Shown piece after piece: positions 41,517-50,548 of a DNA stretch of 64,000 bases. Numbering within the stretch: position 1 is the first letter of the stretch; the number at the start of each line of letters is the position of its first letter. The DNA is taken from the NCBI RefSeq assembly GCF_002024165.1, contig NZ_MWQN01000001.1, positions 496,001 to 560,000 on the forward strand, written 5' to 3'. The position numbers and the translations under genes are program-made. The notes under the pieces are model-generated. The model saw only the letters and a list, made by a program, of their open reading frames with translations. It was not told the DNA's origin and did no database searches. The stretch comes from Embleya scabrispora (GTDB lineage: Bacteria > Actinomycetota > Actinomycetes > Streptomycetales > Streptomycetaceae).

Positions 41517-42131
41517 GGTGGACCCCCCTTCCCCCGGCCGGTCCTCTCCGCGTGCCCGTGTCCCCGAGGGGACTTCGAGAGGATGTCGGCCCGCTGCCGA
41601 TGAATCCCGGTGCGCCCATTCCGCTCGATCGGCGACGCCCCTTAAAGCCTCTCCCGTTCCGCTGTCCGTCACGCACGCATCGGTCACGGATGGTGTCCGT
41701 TTCGCCACGCGTTCGCCCCCCGGGGCATCGTACCGAGCGGGGGCGGTCAAGCCGAGGGGCGAATGAGACTCGAGGTGGTGAGCCGCGGCCGGCGGATACG
41801 AGCCGGTGGCGCGTCGGGGCGGTGAAGTCCCCCGGGGCGGACGCGAGTCGGCCCGGCGCACACGAGGAAGCCCCCGGTCGCGGGGGAACGATCGGGGGCT
41901 TCGTCTCGGCACGGGACCCGGAGCCGTCCCGGTGTCGCCGCTATACCGCAAGCTATGGCGATTCGGACACAACGGTCAAGCACGCCACGCGGATGGATCC
42001 CGGGACGGAACGAACTGTGCCGGGACGGCCCTTGGCAGGGGGAACGTGCGCCGGGCGCACTCCGGGGGTGCACTGCCCGCACGCTCTCGGTGGTGCTGAC
42101 GCGCTCGTGTTCGTAACGCTACGGTCGGTGT
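41517..42131. other. Intergenic region between divergent EccA-like and CdaR-like genes
   Basis: No protein gene is convincing in these 615 bases. A short frame MRLEVVSRGRRIRAGGASGR (41763-41825, plus strand, GAGGGG before the ATG) could encode a 20-residue leader-like peptide. A candidate small RNA on the minus strand (41867-41943) is listed separately. Promoters for both flanking genes presumably lie here. Confidence 0.5.
41867..41943 (-). ncRNA. Candidate small RNA with promoter and terminator
   Basis: On the minus strand TTGACC (41974-41979) and TAGCTT (41950-41955) are 18 bases apart, a good actinomycete promoter, predicting a start near 41943. The transcript would fold a GGGAC...GTCCC hairpin and then end in a GC-rich hairpin in which GAAGCCCCC pairs with GGGGGCTTC (41867-41875 with 41894-41902). 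No reading frame fits. A long EccA-gene leader with an attenuator is the alternative. Confidence 0.45.
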
Positions 42132-43280
42132 ATGGGCAACCTCGGGGACGCGGGCGGAACGGCAACCGGGGGCGAACCGCAGTTTCGTCCCGGGGACAAG
42201 AGCGGCGGCGCCGGCCGCGCGACGGTGGCCGGAGCGGCGCCGCGTCGGCTGCCGCCACGGCGCCGCAAGGTCGTCGGCGGCGGTGCCAGCGCCCCCGAGC
42301 CCGACCCTTTCCCGCGCGCCCGGGTCGCGGGCGCCTCGACCGCGTGGGAGGCGGGCAACGACCCGCGCTCGCACCCCACGGTCCCGGCACCCGCCGCGCC
42401 CCCGGACGCGGGCGGCCCCGGGCAGACGGTACGGCCGGGCGGGCGGCCGCTCGTGGACACCGCGATCGGCTTGGCGGGGCGGCTGGCACAGGCCGCCGCC
42501 GACGCCAAGTACCGCAGCGACTTGATGCGCGACCTGCTCACCGGGCGCGGTACGGACCTGACGGGCTGGGCGGCGCTGCCGACCGGACCGCTCCTGGTGG
42601 TGGTGGCCGAGGCCGACCCGCCGGCGGCCGGCCGCGACCCGCGGGCGATCCGGGCCGGACAGGAGGCACTGGCCCGCGCCTGGTCCGGCGCGGTCGGCGC
42701 ACGGGCACCGGAGGCGGCGGTCGCCGCGTACCCGCGCGAGGTGGTCACCCTGCTCGGCGCACCGGCCGACGGCCAGGCCGCGCGACTGGTGACCGAACTC
42801 GCGGCCGTGGTGCACGCGGATTGCGGCGCGGCGGTCCGGTCGTTCACGACGGGGGTGAGCCGACCGGCGGAGTCACTCGACGCGCTGCCGGTCGCGTACG
42901 AGCAGGCCCGGCGCGCGGTCGCCGCCGGGCGGCGCATCCACGGCCCCGGCGCGGTGGCCGACTTCGACCAGCTCGGCGTCTTCCGGCTGCTCAGCCTGAT
43001 CCCCGATCCGGGTGAACTCGACCGTTTCGCCCGCGAGGCCCTGCGCACCCTGGCCCATCCCCGCGACCCGGAGGCAGCCGACCTGCGCAACACTCTGCAG
43101 GCACTGCTCGACACGAACCTGAACGTGGCCGAAACGGCACGGCGGCTGTACGTGCACTACAACACGCTGCGGTATCGGATCACCAAACTGGAGCGCCTGC
43201 TCGGCCCGTTCACCCAGGACCCACACCTGCGCCTGAACCTGATGATCGCTCTACAGATCGTCCGCATACAGGGTCGCTGA
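42132..43280 (+). CDS. CdaR/PucR-type regulator with C-terminal helix-turn-helix
   Basis: This protein has 382 residues. A disordered Gly/Pro/Arg-rich N-terminus (about 100 residues) is followed by a GGDEF-like/CdaR central domain (LLTGRGTDLTGWAALPTGPL and so on) and the PucR C-terminal helix-turn-helix: LRNTLQALLDTNLNVAETAR, then RLYVHYNTLRYRITKLERLL, matching HTH_30. The ATG at 42132 has no ribosome site and a TACGGT box seven bases upstream, so a leaderless message is likely. It is divergent from the EccA-like gene across 615 bases. Confidence 0.88.
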   Translation: MGNLGDAGGTATGGEPQFRPGDKSGGAGRATVAGAAPRRLPPRRRKVVGGGASAPEPDPFPRARVAGASTAWEAGNDPRSHPTVPAPAAPPDAGGPGQTVRPGGRPLVDTAIGLAGRLAQAAADAKYRSDLMRDLLTGRGTDLTGWAALPTGPLLVVVAEADPPAAGRDPRAIRAGQEALARAWSGAVGARAPEAAVAAYPREVVTLLGAPADGQAARLVTELAAVVHADCGAAVRSFTTGVSRPAESLDALPVAYEQARRAVAAGRRIHGPGAVADFDQLGVFRLLSLIPDPGELDRFAREALRTLAHPRDPEAADLRNTLQALLDTNLNVAETARRLYVHYNTLRYRITKLERLLGPFTQDPHLRLNLMIALQIVRIQGR

Positions 43281-43788
43281 CGCCCCAGAGGGGCGGAGCG
43301 GGCTCGTGGAGGGCGCATCGGCGGCATCGGCCCGGAACGGGGACGACCGGCCGCCCGGCCCGGCCGCCCTCGAACGCCGGACGGGCCGGGCGGGTTCGGG
43401 CTCGGCCGGGCACGATGCGGTTCACCCCATCAGCGGACGGCATCTGCGCCGGCCGAGTCGGCTGGGGCCTCCGAAGCGGGTGGGGCGTTTCCGGCAGGCG
43501 TTGCGCTTGCGGCCGCGGGCGAGTGGTGGACCGCCGCCGGCGTTCGCGCCGCCGAGACTCCGGGCTTCGGCGAGACGGGCGCGTTGCTCGGCGAAACCGA
43601 CCGGCAACGCGCCCGTCTCGTCGCGAGCTTCGAGTCTCGAAGCCCCGAACGCCGGCGGCGGACGCCCTTCGGGCCGAACCGGTTCCGCAGCGGGCCCGCA
43701 CCCGGCCGAGACGCAACCCTCGCCGGAAGCGCCCGGCCCACCCCGGAAGGTGCCCGGGAGGAACCGGCCCGAGCGCCCTCCCCCGGTG
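43281..43788. repeat. Intergenic region with a roughly 300-bp imperfect palindrome
   Basis: No gene is seen. GAGACGGGCGCGTTGC (43572-43587) is perfectly inverted at 43604-43619, and CCGCCGCCGGCGTTCG (43531-43546) is perfectly inverted at 43646-43661. GAGACTC (43554) pairs with GAGTCTC (43632), and GGGGCGTTTCCGGCAGGCGT near 43480-43505 matches the complement of 43711-43735. The whole forms a long imperfect hairpin between convergent genes. A fragment of the CGCCGGACGGGC repeat lies at 43372-43385. Confidence 0.7.
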
Positions 43789-44256
43789 CTAGCGGGCTTC
43801 CGGGGCTGCGCCGTAGTGGTCGGCCAAGGTGCGGAGTTCGCGGGCGGCGGTGATGGCGGCGGATTTGCCGTTGGAGGTTTGGATGCCCATCACCGGCAGC
43901 GTGTCGCCGTTGGACATGTCGATGTAGACCCACGGGTCGCCCTGGCGCAGGTACACCCGGACGATCTGGGCCCATTCCAGGTGTGTGGTCCGGAGCAGGT
44001 TGACCACCGTCACGCCGTCCGCGGCGGCGACCACCTTCGGGCGGCCCAGCATCACCATCGCGCCGAGTCCCAGGACGCCGGTGGCCGCGACGCCCATTCG
44101 TGAGCCGCATCCCCAGCCGCCCTTCTCCGGCAACATCACCGCCAGCACGCACAGCCCGACCAGGATGATCGCGCCGAGCACACCGGTGATCAGCCGACTG
44201 CGCCTGGCGTACCAGGTACGTGGGAGCGGGGGGTCGACGGGGGTGGGCTCGCTCAT
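43789..44256 (-). CDS. PH-domain membrane protein
   Basis: This protein has 155 residues. Two membrane segments lie near residues 20-42 (LITGVLGAIILVGLCVLAVM) and 52-70 (MGVAATGVLGLGAMVMLG). A bacterial PH-like domain follows (RPKVVAAADGVTVVNLLRTT, HLEWAQIVRVYLRQGDPWVY, then DMSNGDTLPVMGIQTSNGKS). The function is unknown; such genes commonly sit downstream of hisG in Streptomyces, as here, 65 bases after it. Confidence 0.82.
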   Translation of the reverse strand: MSEPTPVDPPLPRTWYARRSRLITGVLGAIILVGLCVLAVMLPEKGGWGCGSRMGVAATGVLGLGAMVMLGRPKVVAAADGVTVVNLLRTTHLEWAQIVRVYLRQGDPWVYIDMSNGDTLPVMGIQTSNGKSAAITAARELRTLADHYGAAPEAR

Positions 44257-44321
44257 CGGGAAACGGTTCTCCGGAGGGTGGCGGTGGTCGGCCCGCCGGG
44301 CGGCGGGCCGACCGGACGGGG

Positions 44322-45185
44322 TCAGAGGCGGCAGGCGTGGATCCCGGTGACCAGGATCGCCCGGGCGCCGATCTCCCAGAGGTCGTCCATGATCTGCTGG
44401 GCGTTCTTGCGCGGCACCATCGCCCGCACCGCGACCCAGCCCTCGTTGTGCAGCGGGCTGACCGTCGGCGACTCCAGGCCCGGGGTCAGCGTGACCGCCG
44501 CCTCGACCCGCTCGACCCGGATGTCGTAATCCATCATCACGTAGCTGCGCGCGACCAGGACGCCCTGGAGCCGGCGTACCAACTGCTCCAGCGCGGGCGA
44601 GGTTTCCGCGCCGGCGCGCCGGATCAACACCGCCTCGGAGCGCAGGATCGGCTCGCCGAACACCTCCAGGCCCGCCTGGGCCAGCGTGGTGCCGGTCTCC
44701 ACCACGTCGGCGATCACGTCGGCGACGCCCAGCTGGATCGCGGTCTCCACCGCGCCGTCCAGCTTGACCAGCGCCGCGGCCTCGATGCCGTGCTCGGCGA
44801 AGTCGCGCTGGACGATGCCGATGTAGGAGGAGGCCACCCGCAGTCCGGCCAGCCCCTTCTTGCCCTGCTCGGCCAACTCGCGCGCGATCGGCGCGGGTGC
44901 GGCGTAGCGGAACGTGGCCGGGGCCAGGCCCAGTTGCAGGATCTCCTCGGCCTCGGCGCCGGAGTCCATCAGCAGGTCGCGCCCGGTGATCCCGGCGTCC
45001 AGCCGGCCCGAGCCGACGTAGATCGCGATGTCGCGCGGGCGCAGGAAGAAGAACTCGACGTTGTTGTCGGGGTCGGTGAGGACCAGTTCCTTGGAGTGCT
45101 TGCGCTGGCGGTAGCCGGCCTCATGCAGCATCGCCGACGCAGGCTCGGAGAGGGAACCCTTGTTGGGGACGGCGATGCGCAGCAT
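44322..45185 (-). CDS. hisG: ATP phosphoribosyltransferase, long form
   Basis: This enzyme catalyses the first step of histidine biosynthesis, joining ATP and phosphoribosyl pyrophosphate. It has 287 residues, with ATG at 45185 behind GAAGGG. Signatures are MLRIAVPNKGSLSEPASAML, RPRDIAIYVGSGRLDAGITG, the phosphoribosyl-binding GVADVIADVVETGTTLAQAG and the C-terminal ACT-like regulatory domain (SPTVSPLHNEGWVAVRAMVP). That C-terminal domain makes it the long, histidine-inhibited form that needs no HisZ. It lies downstream of hisE. Confidence 0.96.
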   Translation of the reverse strand: MLRIAVPNKGSLSEPASAMLHEAGYRQRKHSKELVLTDPDNNVEFFFLRPRDIAIYVGSGRLDAGITGRDLLMDSGAEAEEILQLGLAPATFRYAAPAPIARELAEQGKKGLAGLRVASSYIGIVQRDFAEHGIEAAALVKLDGAVETAIQLGVADVIADVVETGTTLAQAGLEVFGEPILRSEAVLIRRAGAETSPALEQLVRRLQGVLVARSYVMMDYDIRVERVEAAVTLTPGLESPTVSPLHNEGWVAVRAMVPRKNAQQIMDDLWEIGARAILVTGIHACRL

Positions 45186-45292
45186 GGAATGACCCTTCGG
45201 AATGGTGCTGAACCGAGTGGAGCGGAACCGGGTGGAGCTGAGGGGTACGGCCACGTCCCCGGCCCGGGCGGCGGGCCGGGGGACGGCGGCTG

Positions 45293-45565
45293 TCACAGGT
45301 GAGCGTATACGTCCTCGAGCGAGATGCCGCGGGCGACCATCATCACCTGGAGGTGGTAGAGGAGCTGGGAGATCTCCTCGGCGGTGCGGTCGGCGCCCTC
45401 GTGCTCGGCGGCCATCCACACCTCGGCGGCCTCCTCCACGACCTTCTTGCCGATCGTGTGTACGCCGGCGGTGACGAGCTCGACCGTGCGCGAGCCCTCC
45501 CGGCCCGATTCCGCCTTGGCCCGCAGCTCGTCGAAAAGCTGTTCAAACGTCTTCATGGTGCCCAT
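45293..45565 (-). CDS. hisE: Phosphoribosyl-ATP pyrophosphatase
   Basis: This enzyme catalyses the second step of histidine biosynthesis. It has 90 residues from the ATG at 45565, or 87 from the ATG at 45556; neither has a strong ribosome site. The MazG-like fold motifs are clear: [40 protein letters not shown] and [20 protein letters not shown]. It is 107 bases upstream of hisG and 46 bases downstream of ribH, so the histidine genes may share the riboflavin transcript. Confidence 0.95.
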   Translation of the reverse strand: MGTMKTFEQLFDELRAKAESGREGSRTVELVTAGVHTIGKKVVEEAAEVWMAAEHEGADRTAEEISQLLYHLQVMMVARGISLEDVYAHL

Positions 45566-45611
45566 CGCGTGGTTGTGGGTGGCGTGCCGAACGGCCCGGC
45601 GAACCTGCCGG

Positions 45612-46103
45612 TCAGGCCGAACGCCACGGTTCGGAGAGCGTACGCAACGCCATCGCGGTCGCGACGGCCGCCTCCACCGCTTCGCGGCCCTTGTCCTCAC
45701 GCGAGTGCGGCAGGCCGGCCCGGTCCAGGGCCTGCTCCTCGGTGTCGCAGGTGAGCACGCCGAAGCCGATCGGCACGCCGGTGTCGAGCGCGACCCGGGT
45801 GAGGCCGTCGGTGGCGGCGGAGCATACGTACTCGAAGTGCGGGGTGCCGCCGCGGATGACCACGCCGAGCGCGACCACCGCGTCGTAGCCGCGGCCGGCC
45901 AGCGCCTTGGCGAGCACGGGCAGTTCGAACGCGCCGGGGGCGCGGATCAGCGTGGGTTCGGTGATGCCCAGCTCGCTCAGGGCCTTGACGGCCCCGTCCA
46001 CGAGGCCGTCCATCACGACGGTGTGCCACTGCGCGGCGACCACGCCCACGCGCAGGTCACGGCAGCCCTCGACGGTCAGTTTCGGGGCTCCTGCGCCACT
46101 CAT
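45612..46103 (-). CDS. ribH: 6,7-dimethyl-8-ribityllumazine synthase
   Basis: This enzyme joins the ribityl uracil and the butanone phosphate in the penultimate riboflavin step. It has 163 residues, with ATG at 46103 behind GAAGGAC. Motifs are [55 protein letters not shown] and [20 protein letters not shown], all in the standard order. It follows ribBA after a 218-base gap that contains a small hairpin (GTCACC-N5-GGGTGAC) near 46280. Confidence 0.97.
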   Translation of the reverse strand: MSGAGAPKLTVEGCRDLRVGVVAAQWHTVVMDGLVDGAVKALSELGITEPTLIRAPGAFELPVLAKALAGRGYDAVVALGVVIRGGTPHFEYVCSAATDGLTRVALDTGVPIGFGVLTCDTEEQALDRAGLPHSREDKGREAVEAAVATAMALRTLSEPWRSA

Positions 46104-46321
46104 GTCTGTCGTTGTCCTTCGGCTGGAAACGGCTCGATACCCGGTTGGTGAACGACTGCGAGCCTGGTTGCGAGGTGAGGATGGAGCTGTGGAGCGGTTC
46201 GGAAGTGAGGGTGGAGCGGTTCGAACGAGACAGAACCTATCGGCGCGGCGGGGACGGCACCGCGCCCGTGTCACCGGTACGGGTGACGTGGGCGGTTCGG
46301 GAAGGCCGAGGGGTCACGCGC

Positions 46322-47689
46322 TCACGCGCTGGTGACCGCGCGCCCCTTCGCGTCGACGGCCTCCGCGACCTCGGCGACCGACGGCAGGTCCGCGGTCGGG
46401 TCGCTCGGGTCCAGCCAGGGCAGGTCGTGGCCCATCCGGTCGCGCTTGGTCTGGAGGTAGCGCAGGTTGTCGGCGGTGGCGTGCACCGGCAGGGCGACCC
46501 GGCCGGTGATCTCCAGGCCGTAGCCCTCCAGCCCCGCCCGCTTGGCGGGGTTGTTGGTGAGCAGCCGCATCGACCGCACGCCCAGGTCGACCAGGATCTG
46601 CGCGCCGGTGCCGTAGTCGCGGGCGTCGGCCGGCAGGCCCAGCTCCAGGTTGGCGTCCACCGTGTCGTGGCCGGCGTCCTGGAGTTGGTACGCCTGGAGC
46701 TTGTGGATCAGCCCGATCCCGCGCCCCTCGTGCCCGCGCATGTACAGCACCACGCCCCGACCCTCGGCGGTGACCCGGTCCAGGGCGGCGTCCAACTGCG
46801 GGCCGCAGTCGCAGCGCAGCGAGCCGAACACGTCGCCGGTCAGGCACTCGGAGTGCACCCGCACCAGGACGTCCTCGCCGTCGCCGATGTCGCCGGCGAC
46901 CAGCGCGATGTGCTCCACGTCGTCGACGGTGCTGCGGTAGCCGATCGCCCGGAACGTGCCGTGCTCCGTGGGCAGTCGGGTCTCGGCGGCGCGCTCGATC
47001 GTGCGCTCGGTGCGGCGGCGGTAGGCGATCAGGTCGGCGATGCTGACGATCTTGAGGCCGTGTTCGCGGGCGAACGGGATCAGCTGCGGCAGCCGGGCCA
47101 TCGTGCCGTCGTCGTTGACCACTTCGCAGATCACCCCGACCGGCGCGAGACCGGCCAGCTCGGCCAGGTCCACGGCGGCCTCGGTGTGCCCGGGGCGCAC
47201 CAGCACGCCGCCCTCGACCGCGCGCAGCGGGAAGATGTGGCCGGGTCGGGTCAGCTGGGTGTGCACCGTGTCCGGGTCGGACAGCAGCCGCACGGTGTGC
47301 GTGCGGTCGGCGGCCGAGATGCCGGTGTCCACGCCGTCCTTGGCGTCGACCGAGACCGAGTAGGCGGTGCCCTTGCGGTCCTCGTTGACGGCGGTCATCG
47401 GGGGCAGCTTGAGGCGGTCCAGGTCGGCGCCGCGCATCGGCACGCAGACCACGCCCGACGAGTAGCGGATCATGAAGGCCATCAACGCCTGCGTGGCCAA
47501 CTCGCCGGCGAAGATCAGGTCGCCCTCGTTCTCCCGGTCCTCGTCGTCCACGACGACGATCGCCTCGCCGGCGGCCATCGCCTTGATCGCGTCGTCGATG
47601 GTGTCGAGGGCCGACTCGGTGGGCGCGCCCATCTGCGCCGGCACCTCGATGGTTTCGCTGCTGGTCTCGGTTTCGCTGCCGGTCTTCAC
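46322..47689 (-). CDS. ribBA: Bifunctional DHBP synthase / GTP cyclohydrolase II
   Basis: This enzyme makes both riboflavin precursors: butanone phosphate from ribulose 5-phosphate and the pyrimidine from GTP. It has 455 residues and a GTG at 47689 behind GGAAGGGG. The N-terminal RibB domain has [20 protein letters not shown] near residue 45. The C-terminal RibA domain has [20 protein letters not shown] (zinc Cys residues) and [20 protein letters not shown]. Both active sites look complete. Its start overlaps the ribM stop by GTGA. Confidence 0.97.
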   Translation of the reverse strand: MKTGSETETSSETIEVPAQMGAPTESALDTIDDAIKAMAAGEAIVVVDDEDRENEGDLIFAGELATQALMAFMIRYSSGVVCVPMRGADLDRLKLPPMTAVNEDRKGTAYSVSVDAKDGVDTGISAADRTHTVRLLSDPDTVHTQLTRPGHIFPLRAVEGGVLVRPGHTEAAVDLAELAGLAPVGVICEVVNDDGTMARLPQLIPFAREHGLKIVSIADLIAYRRRTERTIERAAETRLPTEHGTFRAIGYRSTVDDVEHIALVAGDIGDGEDVLVRVHSECLTGDVFGSLRCDCGPQLDAALDRVTAEGRGVVLYMRGHEGRGIGLIHKLQAYQLQDAGHDTVDANLELGLPADARDYGTGAQILVDLGVRSMRLLTNNPAKRAGLEGYGLEITGRVALPVHATADNLRYLQTKRDRMGHDLPWLDPSDPTADLPSVAEVAEAVDAKGRAVTSA

Positions 47690-48348
47690 GCCGTTGCCCC
47701 TTCCAGGTGCCGTTCTGCCCCGCGGGCAGCCCCCTTGTCCCGGTACCGCCGGGAGCGGTTCCACCAGTCGACGAGTCCGGCGACGCACATCACGAGGAAG
47801 ACGCCGTAGACCAGTCCGCTGAACACCAGACCGTGCTGCCAGGCGAGGGGTACGCCGACCAGGTCGACCGCGATCCACACCAGCCAGAACTCGAACAGCC
47901 CTCGGGCCTGCGCGAGCATCGCCACGACCGAGCCGACGAAGATGTACGCGTCCGGCCAGGGCGCCCACGAGATGCCCGTGTGTTCGAGCAGTTGCGCGAA
48001 GCCGACCGTGCCGACCGCCATCAGCGCGACCAGCGCGATCCGCTCGTGGGTGGTGCCGAAGCGGATCTCCACCTCGCCGGTGTCGCGCCGCCCGCGCGCC
48101 CAGCGCCACCAGCCGTATCCGGCGGCGACGATGATCACCACGTTGCGCATCGCGCTGCCGCCCAGGTGCACGGAGGTGTTGGCGGCGATCAGCAGCGCCG
48201 CGCCCACGATCTGTACCGGCCACGCCCACAGGTTGCGGCGCAGCGCGAGCCAGACGGTGGCCAGGGACGCGATCTGGCCGAGCAGGTCGGACCACGGCAC
48301 CGGCTTGTTCGCGACGGTGAACGCGGCGTCGTTGAGCCAGCCGGTCAC
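47686..48348 (-). CDS. ribM: PnuC-like riboflavin transporter (RibM/PnuX type)
   Basis: This membrane protein has 220 residues and a GTG at 48348, with four-base overlaps on both sides. It has about seven membrane segments and the PnuC-family motif FGSVVAM-like stretch ([20 protein letters not shown]) with [20 protein letters not shown]. The family moves nicotinamide riboside, thiamine or riboflavin. In actinobacteria the member sitting in the rib operon (RibM/PnuX, known in Streptomyces davawensis and Corynebacterium) carries riboflavin, and the position between ribE and ribBA here is the same. Confidence 0.87.
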   Translation of the reverse strand: MTGWLNDAAFTVANKPVPWSDLLGQIASLATVWLALRRNLWAWPVQIVGAALLIAANTSVHLGGSAMRNVVIIVAAGYGWWRWARGRRDTGEVEIRFGTTHERIALVALMAVGTVGFAQLLEHTGISWAPWPDAYIFVGSVVAMLAQARGLFEFWLVWIAVDLVGVPLAWQHGLVFSGLVYGVFLVMCVAGLVDWWNRSRRYRDKGAARGAERHLEGATA

Positions 48349-48971
48349 GATGCCCTCACCCCTGTGCCCGGCCCGTGCGTGCCCAGCCGCTCCACGTACT
48401 TGGCGATGATGTCGACCTCGAGGTTGACCGGGTCGCCGACGGCTTTGACGCCGAGGGTGGTGAGCGCGAGTGTGGTGGGGATCAGGCTGACGGTGAAGCT
48501 CGCGTCGTGCGCCTCGACGACGGTGAGGCTGATGCCGTCGACGGTGATCGAGCCCTTGTCCACCACGTAGCGGGCCAGGTGCGCGGGCAGGGCGATCTCG
48601 ACGATCTCCCACTCCTCGCCGGGGGTGCGGGCCAGGATCTCGCCGGTGCCGTCGACGTGCCCCTGGACCAGGTGTCCGCCGAGCCGGCCGCCGAGCACCA
48701 TCGGGCGCTCCAGGTTGACCCGCGAGCCGGTGGTCAGCGCGCCGAGGCTGGACTTGTCCAGCGTCTCCCGCATCACGTCGGCGGTGAAGGTGGCCGCCTC
48801 GGGGTCGACCTTGTCGTCCACGACGGTCAGACACACACCGTTGACGGCGATCGAGTCGCCGTGGCGGGCACCGGTGGTGACGACGGGGCCGCGGATGGTG
48901 ATCCGGGCCGAGTCGGTCAGCCGCTCGATGGCCACGATCTCGCCGAGTTCCTCAACGATTCCGGTGAACAT
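48345..48971 (-). CDS. ribE: Riboflavin synthase alpha chain
   Basis: This enzyme dismutates two lumazines to riboflavin. It has 208 residues and shows the two repeated lumazine-binding barrels: [18 protein letters not shown] through [14 protein letters not shown], then [14 protein letters not shown] through [14 protein letters not shown]. Both repeats are intact. The stop overlaps the ribM start, and the ATG lies three bases after the ribD stop, so translation is coupled. Control is by the FMN riboswitch upstream of ribD. Confidence 0.97.
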   Translation of the reverse strand: MFTGIVEELGEIVAIERLTDSARITIRGPVVTTGARHGDSIAVNGVCLTVVDDKVDPEAATFTADVMRETLDKSSLGALTTGSRVNLERPMVLGGRLGGHLVQGHVDGTGEILARTPGEEWEIVEIALPAHLARYVVDKGSITVDGISLTVVEAHDASFTVSLIPTTLALTTLGVKAVGDPVNLEVDIIAKYVERLGTHGPGTGVRAS

Positions 48972-48974
48972 GCG

Positions 48975-50093
48975 TCAGGACTCCTTCGTACGGCCGGCGG
49001 AGTGCGGCCGTGGGCGGGCGGTGATGCGGATGTCGGTGCCGAGGCGCGTGACGTCGTCGACGTCCAGTCGCAACATCTCGGCGATGGTGCCGATTCCGGC
49101 CGGGCCCAGCGCGGGAGGTCCGGCGCCGAGCAGGGCGGGGGCGAGATAGCCCACGACGGTGTCGATCAGGCCGGCGGCGGCGAACGCGCCGGCGAGGGTG
49201 GGACCGCCTTCGAGCAGCACGGCACGCACGTCGCGCGCGTACAGCTCGTTCAGCAGCGCGGGCAGGTCCAGGCCGGTGTCCGCGAGCGGTATGCGCAGTA
49301 CGGCGGCCTCGGGCAGGTGTGCGGCGACCGCGTCGGGGCCGACCGCGATCAGGGTCGGCGCCGCGTCGTCGAGCACTCGGGCGTCGGCGCGGGTGCGGGC
49401 GTGGGTGTCCACGATCACCCGCAGCGGTTGCCGGGCGCCGGGTACGTCGCGCGCGGCCAGGTGCGGGTCGTCGGCGAGCTGTGTGCCGGAGCCGGCCAGT
49501 ACCGCGTCGACGCTCGCCCGCAGCAGGTGGGTATCGGCGCGGGATTCGACCGAGCTGATCCACCGGGCGCTGCCGTCGGCGGCGGCACTGCGGCCGTCCA
49601 GGGTGGCCGCGTACTTCCAGGTCACGTGCGGGCGGCCCAGGCGGACGGCGGTCAGCCAGGCGCGGTTGCCCGCCTCGGCCTCGGCGGCGAGCAGGCCGCC
49701 CTCGGCGTCGATGCCCGCCGCGCGCAGCACCGCGCCGCCGCCGGCCGCGACCGGGTTGGGGTCGGCGACGGCGTAGCGCACCCGGCGGATGCCGGCGTCG
49801 ATCAGGGCCTGCGTGCAGGGGCCGGTGCGGCCGACGTGCGAGCAGGGTTCGAGGGTCACCAGGGCGGTGCCGCCGCGAGCCGCCGAACCGGCCGCGCGCA
49901 GCGCCTCGACCTCGGCGTGCGGGGCGCCGGCGCGGGTGTGGAAACCCTCGCCGACCACGGTGCCGTCGGGGCCGAGCACGACGCAGCCGACCAGCGGATT
50001 GGGACTGGTGTGACCGAGCGCACGGCTCGCCAGCGAGATGGCCCGGCGCATCGCCGAGGTCTCGTCGACCGGCGGGGTCGTGTTGCCCTCCAC
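48975..50093 (-). CDS. ribD: Bifunctional riboflavin deaminase/reductase
   Basis: This enzyme performs the deamination and reduction steps of the pyrimidine branch. It has 372 residues. The GTG at 50093 lies seven bases after GAGGAGG; the open frame continues upstream into the riboswitch but is not translated there. The N-terminal deaminase has the zinc motif HAEVEAL and PCSHVGRTGPC. The C-terminal reductase has VTWKYAATLDGRSAA and EGGPTLAGAFAAAGLID. It is the first gene of the riboflavin operon. Confidence 0.96.
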   Translation of the reverse strand: MEGNTTPPVDETSAMRRAISLASRALGHTSPNPLVGCVVLGPDGTVVGEGFHTRAGAPHAEVEALRAAGSAARGGTALVTLEPCSHVGRTGPCTQALIDAGIRRVRYAVADPNPVAAGGGAVLRAAGIDAEGGLLAAEAEAGNRAWLTAVRLGRPHVTWKYAATLDGRSAAADGSARWISSVESRADTHLLRASVDAVLAGSGTQLADDPHLAARDVPGARQPLRVIVDTHARTRADARVLDDAAPTLIAVGPDAVAAHLPEAAVLRIPLADTGLDLPALLNELYARDVRAVLLEGGPTLAGAFAAAGLIDTVVGYLAPALLGAGPPALGPAGIGTIAEMLRLDVDDVTRLGTDIRITARPRPHSAGRTKES

Positions 50094-50225
50094 CTCGTGC
50101 CTCCTCGCGTTCGACGCGGGGCAACCGGGGTGTTTTCGGGCACAACGGCACGACGAGTCGACGCGCGGGGATGTCGGCGCACCTTCGGGTACGCGGGCAT
50201 GCCGCAGTCGCTCGCCGCGCGCCAC

Positions 50226-50355
50226 CTCCCATCCGGACTTTGACCGTCGGTACCGGAATTCCACCGGTTCAGCCGGCCGTCGCTCCACGTGATGCGGGGC
50301 GTCGACCGGGTCGCGGACTGTAACCGCCGGTTCGGATTTTCACCGACCCCGGAGC
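50226..50355 (-). promoter_or_regulatory. FMN riboswitch (RFN element)
   Basis: On the minus strand the conserved RFN blocks are present in order: GGGGTCGGTGAAAATCCGAA, CGGCGGTTACAGTCCGCGA, a variable stem, GGTGGAATTCCGGTACCGA and CGGTCAAAGTCCGGATGGGA. It ends about 130 bases before ribD. When FMN binds, it is expected to reduce expression of the riboflavin operon. The exact mechanism (attenuation or ribosome-site masking) cannot be told; no U-rich terminator follows. Confidence 0.96.
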
Positions 50356-50548
50356 GCGCGTACGTGACTTTCGTACACCTCGAAGTGTGCCACGACGGCC
50401 GACAACGTTGACCGTGGGCAACCTGTGCCGTCCGTCACGGTGCGTTCGTATATCCGAACGCGACCGCGGCGAGGATGATCTGACGATTCGTCAGCTCGCT
50501 GGTCGAGGCGGTGCCCGCGAGGGGTCGGGTCGATGAGATTCTGTGCGC

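Noticed and set aside
37798-41676. A single 1292-residue protein covering poxB and the region upstream
   Set aside because: The open frame is a by-product of high GC. The N-terminal 700 residues are Arg/Gly-rich shadow of the EccA-like gene; the real poxB starts at the GTG at 39540.
41867-41943. tRNA gene at the terminator-like hairpin
   Set aside because: No cloverleaf, no T-loop GTTCGAA-type sequence and no acceptor pairing could be drawn.
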